In this document: positions 52,988 to 61,033 of the stretch, piece after piece
Layout: every line of letters starts with the position of its first letter
Numbering within the stretch: position 1 is the first letter of the stretch
Origin: Leifsonia sp. 71-9
Lineage (GTDB): Bacteria; Actinomycetota; Actinomycetes; Actinomycetales; Microbacteriaceae
DNA length: 64,000 bases
Assembly (NCBI RefSeq): GCF_001898805.1
Contig: NZ_MKVJ01000017.1
Location: 520,255-584,254, forward strand
Reading direction: 5' to 3'
Notes under the pieces: generated by a model
What the model was told of the DNA's origin: nothing
Seen by the model: only the letters and a program-made list of their open reading frames with translations
Databases searched by the model: none
Made by a program: the position numbers and the translations under genes

Positions 52988-54274
52988 TCAGCCCTTCTTG
53001 GCGGCGTCGTTCGCCGCCTGGATGAGGCCCTTCGGGTCGCTCTTGCCCGCCAGCATGTCGACGACCGCGACGTTCAGCGCGTTGCCGATGTTCTGGCCGA
53101 GCACGGTGTCGAGCCACTGCGAGACGTACGGCGCCTTGTTGTAGGCGGCGAGCACGTCCTGCAGGTAGGGCTCGGTGACCTGCTTCTGCGCCTCCGTGTT
53201 GACCGGCGGGGCGTTGAAGGCCTTGTAGTAGGCCTCCTGCACCGGGGTCGTCGCGATGTAGTTGAGGAAGTCGGCGCACTGCTTCGGCGCCTTGACCGAG
53301 CACGAGTAGCCGTCGACGCCGCCCATGATGGCGCCGGGCTCGCCCTTGCCGCCGGAGAGCTCCGGGAAGGGGTAGAAGCCGAGGTCGGGCAGCGGCTTCT
53401 GGTCGGGCGTCAGGGAGGCGATCACTCCCGGGTCCCAGGCGCCCATGAGCTCCATGGCCGCCTTGTGGTTGGCCACCAGGCCGGCCGAGCTGCCGGCGCC
53501 CTGCTGTGCCGAGGTGGTGAGGAAGCCGTCGTTGAACGGGTTCTGCGCGGCGAAGTCCTGCAGGTCCTGCGCGGCCTTCAGCCAGCAGCCGTCGGAGAAG
53601 TCCTTCGAGTCGGCGGTCTTCTCCATCGTCGCGGGCGAGCACTCGCGCAGCGCGAACCAGTAGAACCAGTGCGCGGCCGGCCAGGCGTCCTTCGCGCCGA
53701 GCGCGATGGGGGCGACGCCGGTGGCCTTGAGCTTCTGCACATCGGCGCTCAGGTCGTCGATGGTGGCGGGAGCCTCGGTGATCCCGGCGGCCTTGAAGAG
53801 GTCCTGGCTGTAGAACAGCCCGCCCGGCAGCACCGAGACCGGCATGGCCCAGACCTTGTCCTGGTACGTCTCGGCCTTGAAGGAGGCGTCGGAGACGACC
53901 TTCTTGGTGTCGGAGGAGACCTTGTCGGTGAGGTCCATCAGCTGGCCGGCCTGCACCATCGCCGCCATCTTGCCGCCGCCGCGCTGCAGGAAGATGTCAG
54001 GGGCGTCGCCGGAGTTCAGCGCGGTCTGGAGCTTGCCGTCGAGGTCCTCGTTCTGGATCGCCTGGACCTTGATGGTGACGTTCGGGTTCGCCTTCTCGAA
54101 GTCGGCGACCGTGGTCTTCCAGAACGCCGCACCGGGACCGGTGGTGGCGTTGTGCCAGAGGGTCATGGAGACCTTGCTGTCGCTGGAGCTGTCGGACGGA
54201 CCGCTGCAGGCGCTGAGCGCCAGCGATCCGAGAACCAGGACAGCCGCCCCCGTCAGGAGCTTCATGCCTTTCAT
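52988..54274 (-). CDS. CUT1 sugar-binding lipoprotein, xylo-oligosaccharide locus
   Basis: A 428-residue family 1 binding lipoprotein: lipobox LSAC (20-23), Ser/Asp spacer, VSMTLWHNATTGPGAAFWKTTVADFEKANPNVTIKVQAIQNEDLDGKLQTALNSGDAPDIFLQRGGG, then ALGAKDAWPAAHWFYWFALREC, a segment common in xylobiose/xylo-oligosaccharide (BxlE-like) and cello-oligosaccharide binders. ATG 54274 is chosen because the signal peptide starts there; longer frames run across the control region. It is first in the importer-GH3 operon, divergent from its LacI regulator, with tandem operators between them. Confidence 0.92.
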   Translation of the reverse strand: MKGMKLLTGAAVLVLGSLALSACSGPSDSSSDSKVSMTLWHNATTGPGAAFWKTTVADFEKANPNVTIKVQAIQNEDLDGKLQTALNSGDAPDIFLQRGGGKMAAMVQAGQLMDLTDKVSSDTKKVVSDASFKAETYQDKVWAMPVSVLPGGLFYSQDLFKAAGITEAPATIDDLSADVQKLKATGVAPIALGAKDAWPAAHWFYWFALRECSPATMEKTADSKDFSDGCWLKAAQDLQDFAAQNPFNDGFLTTSAQQGAGSSAGLVANHKAAMELMGAWDPGVIASLTPDQKPLPDLGFYPFPELSGGKGEPGAIMGGVDGYSCSVKAPKQCADFLNYIATTPVQEAYYKAFNAPPVNTEAQKQVTEPYLQDVLAAYNKAPYVSQWLDTVLGQNIGNALNVAVVDMLAGKSDPKGLIQAANDAAKKG

Positions 54275-54449
54275 GTGATTCCAACCTGTTCTCTTCGTTG
54301 AGTGGGGCGCCGCCGCGCGATGCCCCGTTTCGGGTGTCGTCTCGTCCGCCGTGCAACTGCCTCGTTCGCGAGCGGCGGGGTCGACCTCGCAGGACCCGGG
54401 GTGACCCGGACGGTGAGTGAAGTGTCGCAACCCCGCCCAGACGTGTCAA

Positions 54450-54493
54450 ACGTTTTCGATATCGTTTTCGAAACCGATTTCCGGTGCTAGGCT
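54450..54493. promoter_or_regulatory. Tandem LacI operators and -10 box between importer and LacI gene
   Basis: ATCGTTTTCGAAACCGAT (54461-54478) is an 18-bp palindrome matching at 8 of 9 half-site positions, with the central CG of LacI sites. A weaker site, ACGTTTTCGATATCGT (54450-54465), precedes it with its centre 12 bp away. TAGGCT (54488-54493) is the -10 for the LacI gene; the operator covers its -35. One protein could thus control both directions. Confidence 0.6.
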
Positions 54494-54501
54494 CGCGCTC
54501 C

Positions 54502-55500
54502 ATGGGACGCCGACCGACGATCAACGACGTGGCCGAGGCCGCGGGCGTCTCGGTCGCCACCGTGTCCAAAGCGGTCAACGGGCGCTACGGCGTCGCAGTG
54601 CAGACCGTCGAGCGCGTGCTGCAGGTGGTGCAGGAGCTCGGGTACGAGTCCAGCCTCGTCGCCAGCAGCATGCGGTCGCGGCAGACCGGCGTGATCGGCG
54701 TGCTCGTGGCCGACTTCGAGCCGTTCAGCGCCGAGATCCTGAAGGGCGTCGGCGCCGCCCTGCACGACTCGCGCTACGACCTCCTCGCGTACAGCGGATC
54801 GCGCCAGCTCTCGCCCGAAGGCTGGGAGCGGCGCTCGCTGAGCCGGCTCAGCGGCACCCTGATCGACGGCGTGATCATGGTCACGCCCACCGTGGTGAAC
54901 GTCTCGGCGGACGTGCCGATCGTCGCGATCGACCCGCACACCGGCCGCGCCGACCTCCCCACGGTCGAGTCCGACAGCTTCGGCGGCGCGCGTCAGGCCA
55001 CGGAGTTCCTGGTGCAGCTCGGCCATCGCCGCATCGGCTTCCTCGCCGGACGCCCGGACCTGCGCTCCTCCGGACTGCGCGACGCCGGCTACCGGCGTGC
55101 GCTGGGCGAGGCGGGCCTGGCCTACGACCCCGAGATCGTCGCCGTCGGCCGCTACGAGCCCGAGACGGTGCGGGAGGCTGCGCTGCGGCTCCTCGCACAG
55201 CCCGGCCGCCCGACCGCCGTGTTCGCGGCGAACGACCTCTCGGCCATCACCGTCATCGAGGTCGCGGCGGAGCTGGGCATCGACGTCCCCGGCGACCTGG
55301 CCGTCGTCGGTTTCGACGACGTGCCCGAGGCGTCGCAGTCGACGCCGCAGCTCACGACCATCCGGCAGCCCATCCAGGGCCTCGGCGCCGCCGCGGTCGG
55401 GATGCTGACGGCCCTCATGAACGACGAGACCCCCGAGAAGACGCACCTCGTCCTCCCCACGCGCCTCATCACCCGCGGCACGACCGCGCCCCCGCGCTGA
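54502..55500 (+). CDS. LacI-family regulator of the xylo-oligosaccharide operon (BxlR-like)
   Basis: A 332-residue LacI protein: RPTINDVAEAAGVSVATVSKAVNGRYGVAVQTVERV (about 4-40), hinge GYESSLVASSMRS, effector domain with GVIGVLVADFEPFSAEILKGV and VVGFDDVPEASQSTPQLTTIRQP. ATG 54502 follows a -10 box by 8 bases and has no ribosome site, so a leaderless or near-leaderless message is likely; an upstream start at 54484 would lie inside the -10 region. It is divergent from the binding-protein gene and next to tandem operators, and is expected to respond to xylobiose or a similar sugar. Confidence 0.92.
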   Translation: MGRRPTINDVAEAAGVSVATVSKAVNGRYGVAVQTVERVLQVVQELGYESSLVASSMRSRQTGVIGVLVADFEPFSAEILKGVGAALHDSRYDLLAYSGSRQLSPEGWERRSLSRLSGTLIDGVIMVTPTVVNVSADVPIVAIDPHTGRADLPTVESDSFGGARQATEFLVQLGHRRIGFLAGRPDLRSSGLRDAGYRRALGEAGLAYDPEIVAVGRYEPETVREAALRLLAQPGRPTAVFAANDLSAITVIEVAAELGIDVPGDLAVVGFDDVPEASQSTPQLTTIRQPIQGLGAAAVGMLTALMNDETPEKTHLVLPTRLITRGTTAPPR

Positions 55501-55510
55501 ATCGCCTGCG

Positions 55511-55584
55511 CCGCGACTGCGGTCCCGCGGGACGATTGCGGCGCGTCGACGGCGCGCAATCGTCCCGGGACGGCGCAGTCGCGG
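55511..55584. terminator. 74-bp complex inverted repeat between convergent genes
   Basis: Outer arms 55511-55521 and 55574-55584 are an exact 11-bp inverted repeat (CCGCGACTGCG). Inner arms GGGACGATTGCG (55529-55540) and CGCAATCGTCCC (55555-55566) add an exact 12-bp stem, and each side also carries a small palindrome (GTCCCGCGGGAC; GTCCCGGGAC). It lies between the LacI stop and the esterase stop, so two-way termination is likely. Confidence 0.7.
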
Positions 55585-55623
55585 GCGGCAGGGCGCAATG
55601 CGGAGCGCGGAGCGCCCGGCGCC

Positions 55624-56598
55624 TCAGAGGGCGAAGCGCTCCCGCAGCCAGACCGCCTGCTTCTGCCAGTGGACGGTGCCGCCGCCCTCGTGGTCGTTGA
55701 ACGCGTACACCTCGATCGTGCGATCCTCCGACCCGAGGTGGTTGTAGGCCGCGAAGGTCGTCGACGGCGGCACGACCGTGTCCATCAGCGCGACCGAGAA
55801 CAGCGCGGGCGCGTGGATGCGGCGGGCAAAGTTCACGCCGTCGAAGTACGACAGCGTGCGGAAGACCTCGTCCACCCGGTCGCGGTGCACCGACAGGTAC
55901 TGCGCCAGCTCGACGAACGGACCGTCCGCCGCCACGTCGGCGCCGCGCCGGTACGCGCACAGGAACGCGATGTCGGGCAGCACGGCCGATACGCCGTCCG
56001 CCAGCGCGCCGGCCGCGATCGCGATCCCGCCGCCCTGGCTGCCGCCGGTGACCGCGAGGCGCTCCGCGTCGACGAACGGCAGCGCGCGCGTGGCGTCGAC
56101 GGCACGCACCGCGTCGGTGAACACGCGGCGGTAGTAGTAGTCGCGCGGGTCCTCGATGCCGCGGGTCATGAAGCCGGGGACCGACGGGCCGGTGCCGTGC
56201 GGGTCCGCGGTGGAGCCTCCCGAGCCCCAGCGGCTGCCCTGTCCGCGGGTGTCGACCATCACGTGCACGTACCCCGCGAGCGCCCACAGGGCGTTGTCGC
56301 CCGGGAGGCCGCGCCCGCCGCCGTAGCCCTGGTACTGCACGACCGCGGGGAGCGGGCCGTCCGCGTCTTTCGGCCGGGTCACCCACGCGCTCACCGGTTC
56401 GCCCCCGAAGCCCGGGAAGGTGAGGTCCTCCACGATCAGCTGCGTGATCGGCGTCTCGGCCGGGACGAGCGTGGCGGCGCCGCCCGCAGCGCGCGCCTCC
56501 TCCAGCGTCCCGGTCCAGAACGCGTCGAAGTCGGCCGGTTCGTCGACCTCCGGGCGATAGGCGAGCAGCTCGGCGTGCGTGAGGTCGGAGAGGGGCAT
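55624..56598 (-). CDS. CE7 acetylxylan esterase / cephalosporin-C deacetylase family
   Basis: A 324-residue alpha/beta hydrolase of carbohydrate esterase family 7. Signature elements are YQGYGGGRGLP, VMVDTRGQGSRWGSGGSTAD (the RGQ oxyanion segment), the nucleophile Ser187 in VTGGSQGGG, Asp in VALMDTVVPPSTTFAAYNH and His303 in FNDHEGGG. CE7 enzymes deacetylate xylo-oligosaccharides and other small esters inside the cell; no signal peptide is visible. ATG 56598 is chosen; ATG 56607 is three codons earlier. A CACAAT 7 bases before 56598 hints at a leaderless transcript. It removes acetyl groups that would block the GH3 enzyme. Confidence 0.92.
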   Translation of the reverse strand: MPLSDLTHAELLAYRPEVDEPADFDAFWTGTLEEARAAGGAATLVPAETPITQLIVEDLTFPGFGGEPVSAWVTRPKDADGPLPAVVQYQGYGGGRGLPGDNALWALAGYVHVMVDTRGQGSRWGSGGSTADPHGTGPSVPGFMTRGIEDPRDYYYRRVFTDAVRAVDATRALPFVDAERLAVTGGSQGGGIAIAAGALADGVSAVLPDIAFLCAYRRGADVAADGPFVELAQYLSVHRDRVDEVFRTLSYFDGVNFARRIHAPALFSVALMDTVVPPSTTFAAYNHLGSEDRTIEVYAFNDHEGGGTVHWQKQAVWLRERFAL

Positions 56599-56610
56599 GG
56601 CCGACATTGT

Positions 56611-56651
56611 GGCACAGCGACCGGATGGCCCAGCGACCGGATGGCCCAGCG
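56611..56651. repeat. 16-bp direct repeats in the esterase promoter region
   Basis: GGCMCAGCGACCGGAT occurs at 56611-56626 and 56627-56642, followed by GGCCCAGCG. The 2.5 units lie just upstream of the esterase start and before the divergent dehydrogenase promoter, so they may be protein-binding sites; simple duplication is equally possible. Confidence 0.5.
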
Positions 56652-56699
56652 GGTGGCGGATGCGGGGCGCACGAAAGTTTTCCAATCCGCCGCGGCCAC

Positions 56700-56729
56700 T
56701 TGCGGGTCGCTCCGAGCCGCCGTTACCGT
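56700..56729 (+). promoter_or_regulatory. Putative promoter of the 56.8-59.7 kb operon
   Basis: TTGCGG (56700-56705) and TACCGT (56724-56729) are 18 bases apart, followed by GAGGGA and the ATG at 56763. The same TTGCGn/TACCGT pairing is seen at 40,992-41,020. Confidence 0.5.
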
Positions 56730-56762
56730 CACCAGGAGCCGAGCGCGAGGGAGCGGGACACG

Positions 56763-57950
56763 ATGACGGATGTGGTGGGCCGCCTGCGGGTGGCGATGAT
56801 CGGCTACGGCTTCATGGGGGCCGCCCACTCCCAGGGCTGGCGTGTCGCGCCGCGGTTCTTCGACCTCCCGGCCGAGCCCGTGATGCGCACGATCGTCGGG
56901 CGCGACGCGGAGCGCGTCGAGGCCGCCCGCGCGAAGCTCGGCTGGGAGCGGGCGGAGACCGACTGGCGTCGCGTGATGGACGACCCCGCGATCGACGTCG
57001 TCGACATCTGCTCGCCCGGCTCGTCGCACGCCGAGATCGCGATCGCGGCTCTGGATGCGGGCAAGCACGTGCTCTGCGAGAAGCCGCTCGCCAACACCGT
57101 CGCGGAAGCGGAGGCCATGGTCGCCGCCGCCGAGCGCGCCGGAGCCCGGGGTGTGCGGTCGATGGTGGGGTTCAGCTACCGGCGCGTGCCCGCGATCGGC
57201 TTCGCGCGGCGGCTGGTCGAGGAGGGGCGGCTCGGCACGATCCGTCAGGTGCGCGCCCTCTACCTCCAGGACTGGCTCACCGACGAGGACGGCCCGATGA
57301 CGTGGCGGCTCGACAAGGAGCAGGCGGGCTCCGGCTCCCTCGGCGACATCGGCGCGCACGCGATCGACCTCGTCGAGCATCTGACCGGCTCGCAGCTGTC
57401 GAGCGTGTCCGGCACGCTCGCGACGTTCGTCGAGGAGCGCCCGTTGCTCGGCGAGACCGTCGGCCTCTCCGGGACCGCCTCCGCGGAGCGCGGACGCGTG
57501 ACGGTGGACGACGCGGCCTGGTTCACCGCCCGCCTCGACGGCGGCGCCGCGGCGGGCGCGATCGGCGCCTTCGAGGCCACCCGCTACGCCACCGGCCGCA
57601 AGAACGCGCTCCGGATCGAGCTCTCCGGCTCCCGCGGCGCGATCGCCTTCGACCTGGAGGCGATGAACGAGCTGCAGTTCTACGACGCCACGGCGCCCGC
57701 GGGGGAGCAGGGCTTCACCCGCATCCTCGTGACCGAGCCGGAGCACCCGTACATGGCCAACTGGTGGCCGACCGGGCACGCCATCGGCTATGAGCACGCC
57801 TTCAGCCACGAGGTCGTCGACTTCGTCACCGCGATCGCCGCCGGCACCGACCCCGAGCCGTCGTTCGCCGACGGCCTCCACATCCAGCGCGTCCTCGCCG
57901 CCGTCGAGCGCAGTGCCGCCGCGGGAAGCGCCTGGACCCCGACCAGCTGA
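56763..57950 (+). CDS. Gfo/Idh/MocA-family sugar dehydrogenase (classical type)
   Basis: A 395-residue NAD(P)-dependent dehydrogenase with textbook motifs: VAMIGYGFMGAAHSQGW (dinucleotide loop), VLCEKPLANTVAEAEAM (catalytic Lys in EKP), and GSGSLGDIGAHAIDLVEHLTG (DxGxHxxD with catalytic Asp and His). MVGFSYRRVPAIGFARRLVEEGRLG is also typical. ATG 56763 has GAGGGA 10 bases upstream. First of a three-gene run with a ThuA protein and a second Gfo/Idh gene, 18 bases before the ThuA start. Its place next to the xylan genes suggests a plant-derived sugar, but the substrate is unknown. Confidence 0.93.
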   Translation: MTDVVGRLRVAMIGYGFMGAAHSQGWRVAPRFFDLPAEPVMRTIVGRDAERVEAARAKLGWERAETDWRRVMDDPAIDVVDICSPGSSHAEIAIAALDAGKHVLCEKPLANTVAEAEAMVAAAERAGARGVRSMVGFSYRRVPAIGFARRLVEEGRLGTIRQVRALYLQDWLTDEDGPMTWRLDKEQAGSGSLGDIGAHAIDLVEHLTGSQLSSVSGTLATFVEERPLLGETVGLSGTASAERGRVTVDDAAWFTARLDGGAAAGAIGAFEATRYATGRKNALRIELSGSRGAIAFDLEAMNELQFYDATAPAGEQGFTRILVTEPEHPYMANWWPTGHAIGYEHAFSHEVVDFVTAIAAGTDPEPSFADGLHIQRVLAAVERSAAAGSAWTPTS

Positions 57951-57968
57951 TCCACCTCGAAAGGCACC

Positions 57969-58661
57969 ATGACCAGACACGCCCTCGTCGTCCGCGGCGG
58001 ATGGGACGGGCACATGCCTGTCGAGACCACGGACCTCTTCATCCCCTTCCTCCAGGCCAACGGCTTCCACGTGCGGGTGGAGGAGTCGCCCGCGGTGTAC
58101 ACCGAGGCCGAGTACATGGACACCGTCGACCTCGTCCTCCAGATCAACACGATGAACACGATCGAGGACGCGGAGTTCGCCGGCCTGCAGCGGGCCGTCC
58201 TCAACGGCACCGGCCTGGGCGGCTGGCACGGCGGCATCGCCGACGCCTACCGCGACAACGCCGACTACCTCCACATGATCGGCGGCCAGTTCGCCCACCA
58301 CGCGGGCAAGGACCCCGCCGAGCGCACCGGCGAGCAGAGCGACAACTACCTCCCGTACACGGTCCACATCACCGAGTACGGCACGACCCACCCGATCACC
58401 GCCGGGATCGACGACTTCGACCTCGTGAGCGAGCAGTACTGGGTGCTCTCCGACGAGTACAACGACGTCCTCGCCACCACCACGCAGTCCGTGCGCCCGT
58501 GGGATGCGTGGAACCGGCCCGTGACGGCGCCCGCGATCTGGACCCGCCAGTGGGGCGAGGGCCGCATCTTCGTCTCCGCGCCCGGCCACCGCCTCGAGAT
58601 CGTGGCGAGCGAGCCCGTCCGCACCATCATCGAGAGGGGGCTGCTGTGGGCGGCGCGTTGA
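57969..58661 (+). CDS. ThuA-domain protein (fourth of four)
   Basis: A 230-residue ThuA-fold protein: ALVVRGGWDGHMPVETTDLFIPFLQANGFHVRVEESPAVYTEAEYMDTVDLVLQINTM is the long N-terminal block of one ThuA branch; GTGLGGWHGGIADAYRDNADYLHMIGGQFAHHAG contains the central motif, YTVHITEYGTTHPITAGIDDF and IFVSAPGHRLEI the ending. Its GWHGG motif differs from VHS/VHG in the 592 and 7,272 proteins, so it belongs to a different ThuA branch. Members of this branch sit beside Gfo/Idh genes, as here on both sides. The last codons overlap the next start. Confidence 0.87.
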   Translation: MTRHALVVRGGWDGHMPVETTDLFIPFLQANGFHVRVEESPAVYTEAEYMDTVDLVLQINTMNTIEDAEFAGLQRAVLNGTGLGGWHGGIADAYRDNADYLHMIGGQFAHHAGKDPAERTGEQSDNYLPYTVHITEYGTTHPITAGIDDFDLVSEQYWVLSDEYNDVLATTTQSVRPWDAWNRPVTAPAIWTRQWGEGRIFVSAPGHRLEIVASEPVRTIIERGLLWAAR

Positions 58662-59743
58662 ACATCGGGGTCATCGGAGTCGGGAACATCAGCCGGCAGT
58701 ACTTCGCGCAGTTCCCGGCACTGCCCGGACTGCGGCTGGAGGCCGTGGCCGATCTGGACCTCGCGCGCGCGTCCGCGGTCGCCGGCGAGCAGGGCGTGCG
58801 CGCCCTCTCGGTGGACGACCTGCTCGCCGATCCCGGCATCGACGCGGTGCTCAACCTCACCATCCCGCAGGCGCACGCCGACGTGGCGCTCCGCGCGCTG
58901 GAGGCGGGCAAGCACGTCTACGGCGAGAAGCCGCTGGCACTCGCCACCGCCGAGGCCGCCCCGGTGCTCGCCCGCGCCGCCGAGCTCGGCCTGCGCGTCG
59001 GCAGCGCGCCCGACACCGTCCTCGGCACCGGCATCCAGACGGCACGCGCGCTGATCGACGACGGCCGCATCGGCACCCCGGTCGCCGCGGCGGTGGCGTG
59101 GAGCGCACCCGGGCACGAGCTGTGGCATCCCGCGCCCGCGTTCTACTACCAGCCCGGCGGCGGCCCGCTCTTCGACATGGGGCCGTACTACCTCACCAGC
59201 CTCGTCACCTTCTTCGGCCCGGTCGTGCGCGTCTCCGGCGTCACCGGGCGCTCGTCGCGCGAGCGCACCGTCGCGGCCGGCCCGCTCGCCGGCACCGCCA
59301 TCCCCGTCGACGTCGACACTCACGTGACCGCCATCCTCGAGCACGCCTCCGGCGTCGCCTCCACCGTCACCATGTCGTTCGAGGTGTGGGCCACGCGCAT
59401 CCCCCTCTTCGAGGTGCACGGCACCGGCGGCACGATCGCGGTGCCCGATCCGAACCAGTTCTCCGAGCCGGTGCTCCTCGCCACCGCCGACGACCGGGAG
59501 TTCCGGGAGGTCCCCGTCGCCGCCGGCTACGCGGACGCCGGCCGCGGCGCCGGGCTCGCCGACCTGGCCCGCGCGATCGAGACGGACCGCCCGCACCGCG
59601 CCTCCGGCGACCTGGCCTTCCACGTGCTGGAGGTCATGGAGGCCGTCGTCACGGCCGGCCGCGAGCACACGGTCGTCACGCTCGCCTCGACGGTCGAGCG
59701 GCCGGCGCCGGTGCCGCTGGGGGCGCGGCCGGAAACGTGGTGA
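58646..59743 (+). CDS. Gfo/Idh/MocA-family dehydrogenase (GPYY subtype)
   Basis: A 365-residue dehydrogenase: LNIGVIGVGNISRQYFAQFPAL, VYGEKPLALATAEAAPVL and PLFDMGPYYLTSLVTFFG, the last sharing the unusual PLFD-GPYY motif with the protein encoded at 25,724-26,881; TIPQAHADVALRALEAGKHVYGEKP against TIPAAHAEVALAAIAAGKHVWGEKP shows how close they are. GTG 58646 has GAGGGGG 5 bases upstream; TTG 58658 is an alternative that would overlap the ThuA stop. Two Gfo/Idh proteins around a ThuA protein suggest two oxidation steps or a heteromeric enzyme. Confidence 0.9.
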   Translation: MGGALNIGVIGVGNISRQYFAQFPALPGLRLEAVADLDLARASAVAGEQGVRALSVDDLLADPGIDAVLNLTIPQAHADVALRALEAGKHVYGEKPLALATAEAAPVLARAAELGLRVGSAPDTVLGTGIQTARALIDDGRIGTPVAAAVAWSAPGHELWHPAPAFYYQPGGGPLFDMGPYYLTSLVTFFGPVVRVSGVTGRSSRERTVAAGPLAGTAIPVDVDTHVTAILEHASGVASTVTMSFEVWATRIPLFEVHGTGGTIAVPDPNQFSEPVLLATADDREFREVPVAAGYADAGRGAGLADLARAIETDRPHRASGDLAFHVLEVMEAVVTAGREHTVVTLASTVERPAPVPLGARPETW

Positions 59744-59788
59744 CGGGCGTTCCGCGGCATCGATCACGACCGTGCCGGACGGCGACGG

Positions 59789-59794
59789 TAATGT
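59789..59794 (+). promoter_or_regulatory. -10 element for the ROK gene
   Basis: TAATGT ends 10 bases before the ATG at 59805, leaving a leader of only a few bases. No clear -35 was found. Confidence 0.4.
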
Positions 59795-59804
59795 TGCGAC
59801 GACC

Positions 59805-60992
59805 ATGAACGGCAACACGACGGCGGGGACGAACCTCGACACGGTGCGACGGCACAACCTCTCCACCGTGCTCGGGATGGTGCACCGCGGCGGTCCGCTG
59901 GCGCGCTCGGCGCTCACCCAGGCGACGGGGCTGAACCGGTCGACGACGGGCGCTCTCGTCGCCGAGCTGGTGGAGTACGGCCTCGTGCGGGAGCGCGAGC
60001 CGGAGACCAGCAACCGCGTCGGGCGGCCGTCGCCGGTCGTCGCCGCGGACGGATGCGTGGTCGCGCTCGCCGTGAACCCCGAGATCGACGCGGTCACCGT
60101 CGGCGTCGTCGGGCTGGACGCCACGGTCCACCGCCGGGTGCGGTTCCCCACCGGCCATGTGCCGACCGCGCAGGAGGCCGCCGCCATCGCCGCCGCGGTG
60201 ATCGACGGTCTGCGGCCCGACCTGGCCGCAGCCTCCCGCGTCGTCGGCATCGGCGTCGCCGTCCCCGGGCTCGTGCGCGAGGAGGACGGCGTCGTGCGCC
60301 TTGCTCCCCACCTGGAGTGGGCGGAGGAGCCGTTCGCCGCCGAGCTCGCGGCCGCCACCGGCTACCCGGTGCTCGCCGCGAACGACGCGAGCCTCGGCGC
60401 CAACGCCGAGCGACTTTTCGGGGCCGGCCGCGGCGCCTCCGACCTGGTGTACCTCAACGGCGGTGCGTCCGGCATCGGCGCGGGGGTTATCGTCCGCGGG
60501 GAGCCGCTGACCGGCATCAGCGGGTACGCGGGCGAGCTGGGACACACACTCGTGAACTCGGCGGGCATCCGCTGCCACTGCGGCGCGATCGGGTGCCTCG
60601 AGACCGAGGTCAGCCAGCGCGCCCTGCTCGGCGTGCTCGGGATGCGCGCCGCCGACGGCGAGGAACTCTCGCGAGCGCTGAGCGCCGCCGTCGAAGCGGG
60701 GGATGCGGCGGTCACGGCCGAGGTCGACCGGCAGCTCGGCTTCCTCGCCACCGCGCTGCGGAACGCCACCAACGTCTTCGCCCCGGAGCTCATCGTGCTC
60801 GGAGGGTTCCTCGGCGCGCTGCACGCGCTGGCGCCCGAGCGGCTGCCGCAGCTGGTCGCGGCGCAGGCGCTCGCCGCCTCGAGTGAGCGCCTGCGGATCG
60901 TGCGCGCCGAGCTCGGCGGCGACATCCTCATGATCGGGGCGGCCGAGCTGGCCTTCGGCCCGCTCCTCGCCGCGCCCGCGCCCGCGCGCTGA
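59805..60992 (+). CDS. ROK-family transcriptional regulator (XylR/NagC-like)
   Basis: A 395-residue ROK repressor. The N-terminal winged helix TVRRHNLSTVLGMVHRGGPLARSALTQATGLNRSTTGALVAELVEYGLV is fused to a ROK sugar-binding domain with VVGIGVAVPGLV, ANDASLGANAERLFGAGRGASDLVYLNGGASGIGAGVIV, and the zinc motif HCGAIGCLETE. ROK repressors of this form respond to xylose, N-acetylglucosamine or related sugars. It follows the Gfo/Idh-ThuA run and is the best candidate to control that run or xylA, whose promoter has a GTTT-AAAC inverted site. ATG 59805 is the first start after the -10 box. Confidence 0.9.
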   Translation: MNGNTTAGTNLDTVRRHNLSTVLGMVHRGGPLARSALTQATGLNRSTTGALVAELVEYGLVREREPETSNRVGRPSPVVAADGCVVALAVNPEIDAVTVGVVGLDATVHRRVRFPTGHVPTAQEAAAIAAAVIDGLRPDLAAASRVVGIGVAVPGLVREEDGVVRLAPHLEWAEEPFAAELAAATGYPVLAANDASLGANAERLFGAGRGASDLVYLNGGASGIGAGVIVRGEPLTGISGYAGELGHTLVNSAGIRCHCGAIGCLETEVSQRALLGVLGMRAADGEELSRALSAAVEAGDAAVTAEVDRQLGFLATALRNATNVFAPELIVLGGFLGALHALAPERLPQLVAAQALAASSERLRIVRAELGGDILMIGAAELAFGPLLAAPAPAR

Positions 60993-61005
60993 GCGGCGCC
61001 TCCCG

Positions 61006-61032
61006 CACCCCCGGAATGCGGGGGATGTGCAC
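61006..61032 (+). terminator. Short hairpin after the ROK gene
   Basis: CCCCC-GGAATGC-GGGGG near 61011-61024, flanked by GCAC and GTGC, can fold into a small GC-rich stem-loop after the ROK stop. Weak as a terminator because no T-run follows. Confidence 0.4.
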
Positions 61033-61033
61033 G

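Noticed and set aside
51067-54274. Missing ATPase as evidence of a broken xylo-oligosaccharide importer
   Set aside because: CUT1 importers in actinobacteria commonly share an MsiK-type ATPase encoded elsewhere, and both CUT1 operons in the window lack one.
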